Shown piece after piece: positions 29,306 through 31,954 of a DNA stretch of 31,954 nucleotides (its first letter is position 1; each line of letters begins with the position of its first letter). The notes beneath the pieces were generated by a model. It did no database searches. It was not told the DNA's origin and saw only the letters and a program-made list of their open reading frames with translations. Source of the stretch: W0P28-013 sp963593685 (GTDB lineage: Bacteria > Bacteroidota > Bacteroidia > Bacteroidales > Paludibacteraceae); assembly GCA_963593685.1 (NCBI GenBank), contig CAVBBP010000030.1, positions 1 to 31,954 on the forward strand, written 5' to 3'. Made by a program: the position numbers and the translations under genes.

Positions 29306-31717
29306 ATGACCCTTCTGATTTTAGCCATCACAACGCTGCTCAGCAGTTGGCAGTTTGCTTTTGAGCAGACCGACCACCAGATGTCTGCGCCGCACGACAA
29401 GGCGTGGACGACGGTGTCTGTGCCACACGATTGGGCAATTTATGGTCCATTCGACCGCCAAAACGACTTGCAAAATGTGGCGGTATGGCAAAATGGCGAA
29501 ACACGGCCGTCGCTCAAAACGGGGCGCACGGGCGGACTGCCCTACATGCGCTCGGCGTGGTACAAAACTACAATCGACGCTGCACAAATCGACACCACCA
29601 AAGAGGTCTACACACTTGTGTTCGATGGCGCAATGTCGGAGGCCGAAGTCTATGTGAACGGCACGAAAGTCTATTTTTGGCCATACGGTTACAACGCTTT
29701 TCACTGCGACATTACACCATATTTAATGGTGGGACAAAATCTCGTTGCCGTGCGCCTGCAAAACCGCGAGCAGAGCAGCCGCTGGTATCCTGGGGCTGGG
29801 CTTTTCCGCCATGTGCATCTGATTCGCTCGCAGCGCACGCATGTGCCTGTGTGGGGCGTGCATGTACAAACACCCTATATTACTGACGAGATGGCGGCGG
29901 TGAATCTGAAAACGACGGTAGAAAACGCCATTGGCAAACATATCACACTGATTACCAATATTTTAGAAAAATCGTCGGGAAAAATTGCGGATTCGCTCGT
30001 TTCGACCTACGATGTGCGCCATTCGTTGCCGTTGGAGCAGAATTTCACGCTGAAAAATCCCGCACTTTGGTCGCCCGAAAGCCCTGCGCTCTACACGGCT
30101 CGCACCATTGTCGAGGCCGATGGCGTGGCGGTCGATACCGTGGCGACGACCTTTGGCATTCGCTCCATACAGATTGTGCCGAATGTTGGTTTTCTGCTGA
30201 ATGGTAAAGTGCGTAAATTTCAAGGCGTTTGCCTCCACCACGATCTCGGCCCGCTCGGGGCGGCGGTAAACCGACAAGCCATTTTGCGCCAACTGCTGTT
30301 GCTGCGCAACATGGGCTGCGATGCCATTCGCACCTCGCACAATATGCCTGCACCCGAACTCATCGAACTGTGCGACTCGCTCGGTTTTATGGTGATGTGC
30401 GAACCGTTCGACGAGTGGGACTGGGGCAAATGCGACAACGGCTATCACCGCTTTTTCGACGAATGGGCCGAACGCGACATGGTGAATATGCTGCACCATT
30501 TCCGCAACAATCCGAGCATCGTGATGTGGTCGGTGGGCAACGAAGTGCCAACACAATGTTCGCCCGACGGCTACCGCGTGGCAAAAATGCTGCAAGACAT
30601 CTGCGAACGCGAAGACGGCACGCGCCCCGTAACGGCGGGCATGGACCAAGTGAGTTGCGTACTAGAAAATGGCTTTGCGAGCATTCTGCAAGTGGTTGGG
30701 CTGAACTATCGCGCTTTCCGCTACGAAGAGGCGTATCAACGCACGCCGCAACGCTTGGTGCTGGGCTCCGAAACGGCATCGACGGTTTCGTCGCGCGGGG
30801 TCTATCTGCTGCCCGCCTTGCCCGACAATACAGCGACCATCACCGACCAAAACCACCCGAACGGCAACAGCAAAACCAATCAGTGTTCGAGTTACGACCT
30901 GCAATACTGCCCGTGGAGCAATCTGCCTGACGAAGATTTCCGCAATATGGACGACCACGCGTGGACTATCGGACAATTTGTTTGGACGGGATTCGACTAC
31001 CTCGGCGAGCCGTCGCCCTACGACACCGATGCTTGGCCGAGCCATTCGTCCTATTTCGGAATCATCGATTTGGCGGGCATTCCCAAAGATCGCTACTATC
31101 TCTACCGTTCGCAGTGGAACAAAAACGACCACACGCTGCACTTGCTGCCGCACTGGAATTGGCAGGTGGGCGACACCTTGCCCGTGATGGTCTATACCGA
31201 TGCCGACGAGGCGGAACTGTTTCTCAATGGCAAAAGTCTTGGCAAACGCCACAAATACACCAAAGCCGAGTCGGAGGCGGCCGCCGCCGCAGGCGACGCA
31301 CTGGCACTACAACGCCGCTATCGCCTGATTTGGGACAATGTGGCATACGCGCCAGGCGAACTGAAAGTTGTAACCGATTTTGGCAGCGCAGTGCGCCAAA
31401 CGGCTGGAAATCCGCATCATATCGAACTGATAGAAGAATCGCTTCCGAAAGACAATTTGCACTTTGTGCGTGTGCGTGTGTGCGACAAAAACGGAAATCT
31501 CTGTCCGCACGCCGACCATCTGATACAGTTTGCCACTAAAGGCAATGGACGCTTTGTGGCGGCTGCCAATGGCGATGCTGCCAATCTCGATCTGTTTCAC
31601 GAGCCAAAACATCACGCTTTTTCGGGCGAATTGACCGTGCTTGTCGAGGAAAATTGTACGCTGTCGGCCACCGCCAAAGGGCTGAAAGCAGGCAAAATTT
31701 TAGTTGGAAATCAATAA
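29306..31717 (+). CDS. Secreted GH2 glycosidase, probably beta-galactosidase
   Basis: The 803 residues have a short hydrophobic N-terminus (MTLLILAITTLL), probably a signal. A jelly-roll sugar-binding domain follows (VPHDWAIYGPFD; SAWYKTTI; YVNGTKVYFWPYGYNAFHCD; RWYPGAGLFRHVHL), then an immunoglobulin-like domain, a TIM barrel, and a C-terminal part with the Bacteroidetes-type AELFLNGKSLGKR (DUF4982-like). The barrel has the acid/base Glu 413 in MWSVGNEVP and a likely nucleophile Glu 489 in LGSETAS, matching GH2. It probably releases beta-galactosyl or related residues from plant or host glycans. Specificity cannot be read from sequence, and no susCD pair is in view. The last gene of the rightward series. 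Confidence 0.9.
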   Translation: MTLLILAITTLLSSWQFAFEQTDHQMSAPHDKAWTTVSVPHDWAIYGPFDRQNDLQNVAVWQNGETRPSLKTGRTGGLPYMRSAWYKTTIDAAQIDTTKEVYTLVFDGAMSEAEVYVNGTKVYFWPYGYNAFHCDITPYLMVGQNLVAVRLQNREQSSRWYPGAGLFRHVHLIRSQRTHVPVWGVHVQTPYITDEMAAVNLKTTVENAIGKHITLITNILEKSSGKIADSLVSTYDVRHSLPLEQNFTLKNPALWSPESPALYTARTIVEADGVAVDTVATTFGIRSIQIVPNVGFLLNGKVRKFQGVCLHHDLGPLGAAVNRQAILRQLLLLRNMGCDAIRTSHNMPAPELIELCDSLGFMVMCEPFDEWDWGKCDNGYHRFFDEWAERDMVNMLHHFRNNPSIVMWSVGNEVPTQCSPDGYRVAKMLQDICEREDGTRPVTAGMDQVSCVLENGFASILQVVGLNYRAFRYEEAYQRTPQRLVLGSETASTVSSRGVYLLPALPDNTATITDQNHPNGNSKTNQCSSYDLQYCPWSNLPDEDFRNMDDHAWTIGQFVWTGFDYLGEPSPYDTDAWPSHSSYFGIIDLAGIPKDRYYLYRSQWNKNDHTLHLLPHWNWQVGDTLPVMVYTDADEAELFLNGKSLGKRHKYTKAESEAAAAAGDALALQRRYRLIWDNVAYAPGELKVVTDFGSAVRQTAGNPHHIELIEESLPKDNLHFVRVRVCDKNGNLCPHADHLIQFATKGNGRFVAAANGDAANLDLFHEPKHHAFSGELTVLVEENCTLSATAKGLKAGKILVGNQ

Positions 31718-31954
31718 ATGGGACTTCTATAAATTATTACGAGAAGAGTGAGGAATTTTTTGAATAAAGAGTAAGGAATAAAGATAAAAGACGAAATAGT
31801 GAAAAAGTGTATAAAGTTGAAAGTAAAAAGTTTTTCATTTGAAGATTTGAAAATTTGAAGATTGCGGCGTTGTTGATACCGACACGGCATTGGGCGGCGA
31901 GTGTCAAAAATCAGGTTTTGTGTTTCGAGAAAGCGGAATTACTGTTTGAGCGAA
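31718..31954 (+). repeat. Word-mosaic stretch at the right edge
   Basis: AGAGTGAGGAATTTTTTGA (as at 12590-12610) follows the GH2 stop. Then come AGTGTATAAAGTTGAAAGT, TTTGAAGATTTGAAAATTTG, and TTGTTGATACCGACA (31870-31884), identical to 85-99. Some words here run opposite to the preceding gene. No ORF to the window end. Confidence 0.6.

Overview
The window looks like a chromosomal segment of an uncultured-type Bacteroidales (Bacteroidetes) bacterium. Promoters follow the Bacteroides sigma-AB pattern (TAnnTTTG about 20 bp downstream of TTTG), Shine-Dalgarno sequences are mostly absent, and there are a one-piece class I fumarase, a type IX secretion (T9SS) plug protein, a T9SS-sorted secreted protein, FloA/NfeD, a TPR protein paired with an outer-membrane barrel, and a GH2 glycosidase with Bacteroidetes features.

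Region 1 (1 to about 3690) is the integrase end of a prophage or related integrative element. It carries a VRR-NUC nuclease, a small protein with a lipobox and a C-terminal membrane segment (a candidate one-piece spanin), a strongly structured RNA-like element flanked by convergent promoters, a DnaA-domain-IV-like small protein, a stack of tiny overlapping ORFs and a leftward tyrosine recombinase. The integrase start faces a leftward pair of tRNA-Pro genes (anticodons GGG then CGG) with a near-perfect promoter and a terminator. The 3' end of tRNA-Pro(CGG) is the likely attachment site. The other att copy is not in the window.

Region 2 (3850 to 31954) is ordinary chromosome: class I fumarase (-), a lipoprotein (+), a T9SS-sorted protein and the T9SS plug (-), carboxynorspermidine-synthase-like dehydrogenase, ClC channel and topoisomerase I (+), acyl-CoA synthetase (-), a leftward series cyclophilin, FtsE, FKBP, FKBP, DUF486 and RelB-like protein, then a rightward series TPR protein, outer-membrane barrel, NfeD, FloA and GH2 glycosidase.

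The most unusual signal is in the spacers, not the genes. Nearly every spacer between co-directional genes is built from the same set of short 'words' in roughly the same order, and most words are oriented with the flanking genes. They include a perfect AAAATTGC/GCAATTTT hairpin with a GNNA tetraloop (four copies), a GCGGC-AGA-GCCGC hairpin (three copies), GAAATTT-type strings, and G-free words ending at the start codon. Some words reach into coding sequence and supply the last residues and stop codon of the upstream gene (NfeD, FtsE). I do not recognise this as a described element. The second strong signal is the structured element at about 1047-1220 inside the mobile region.
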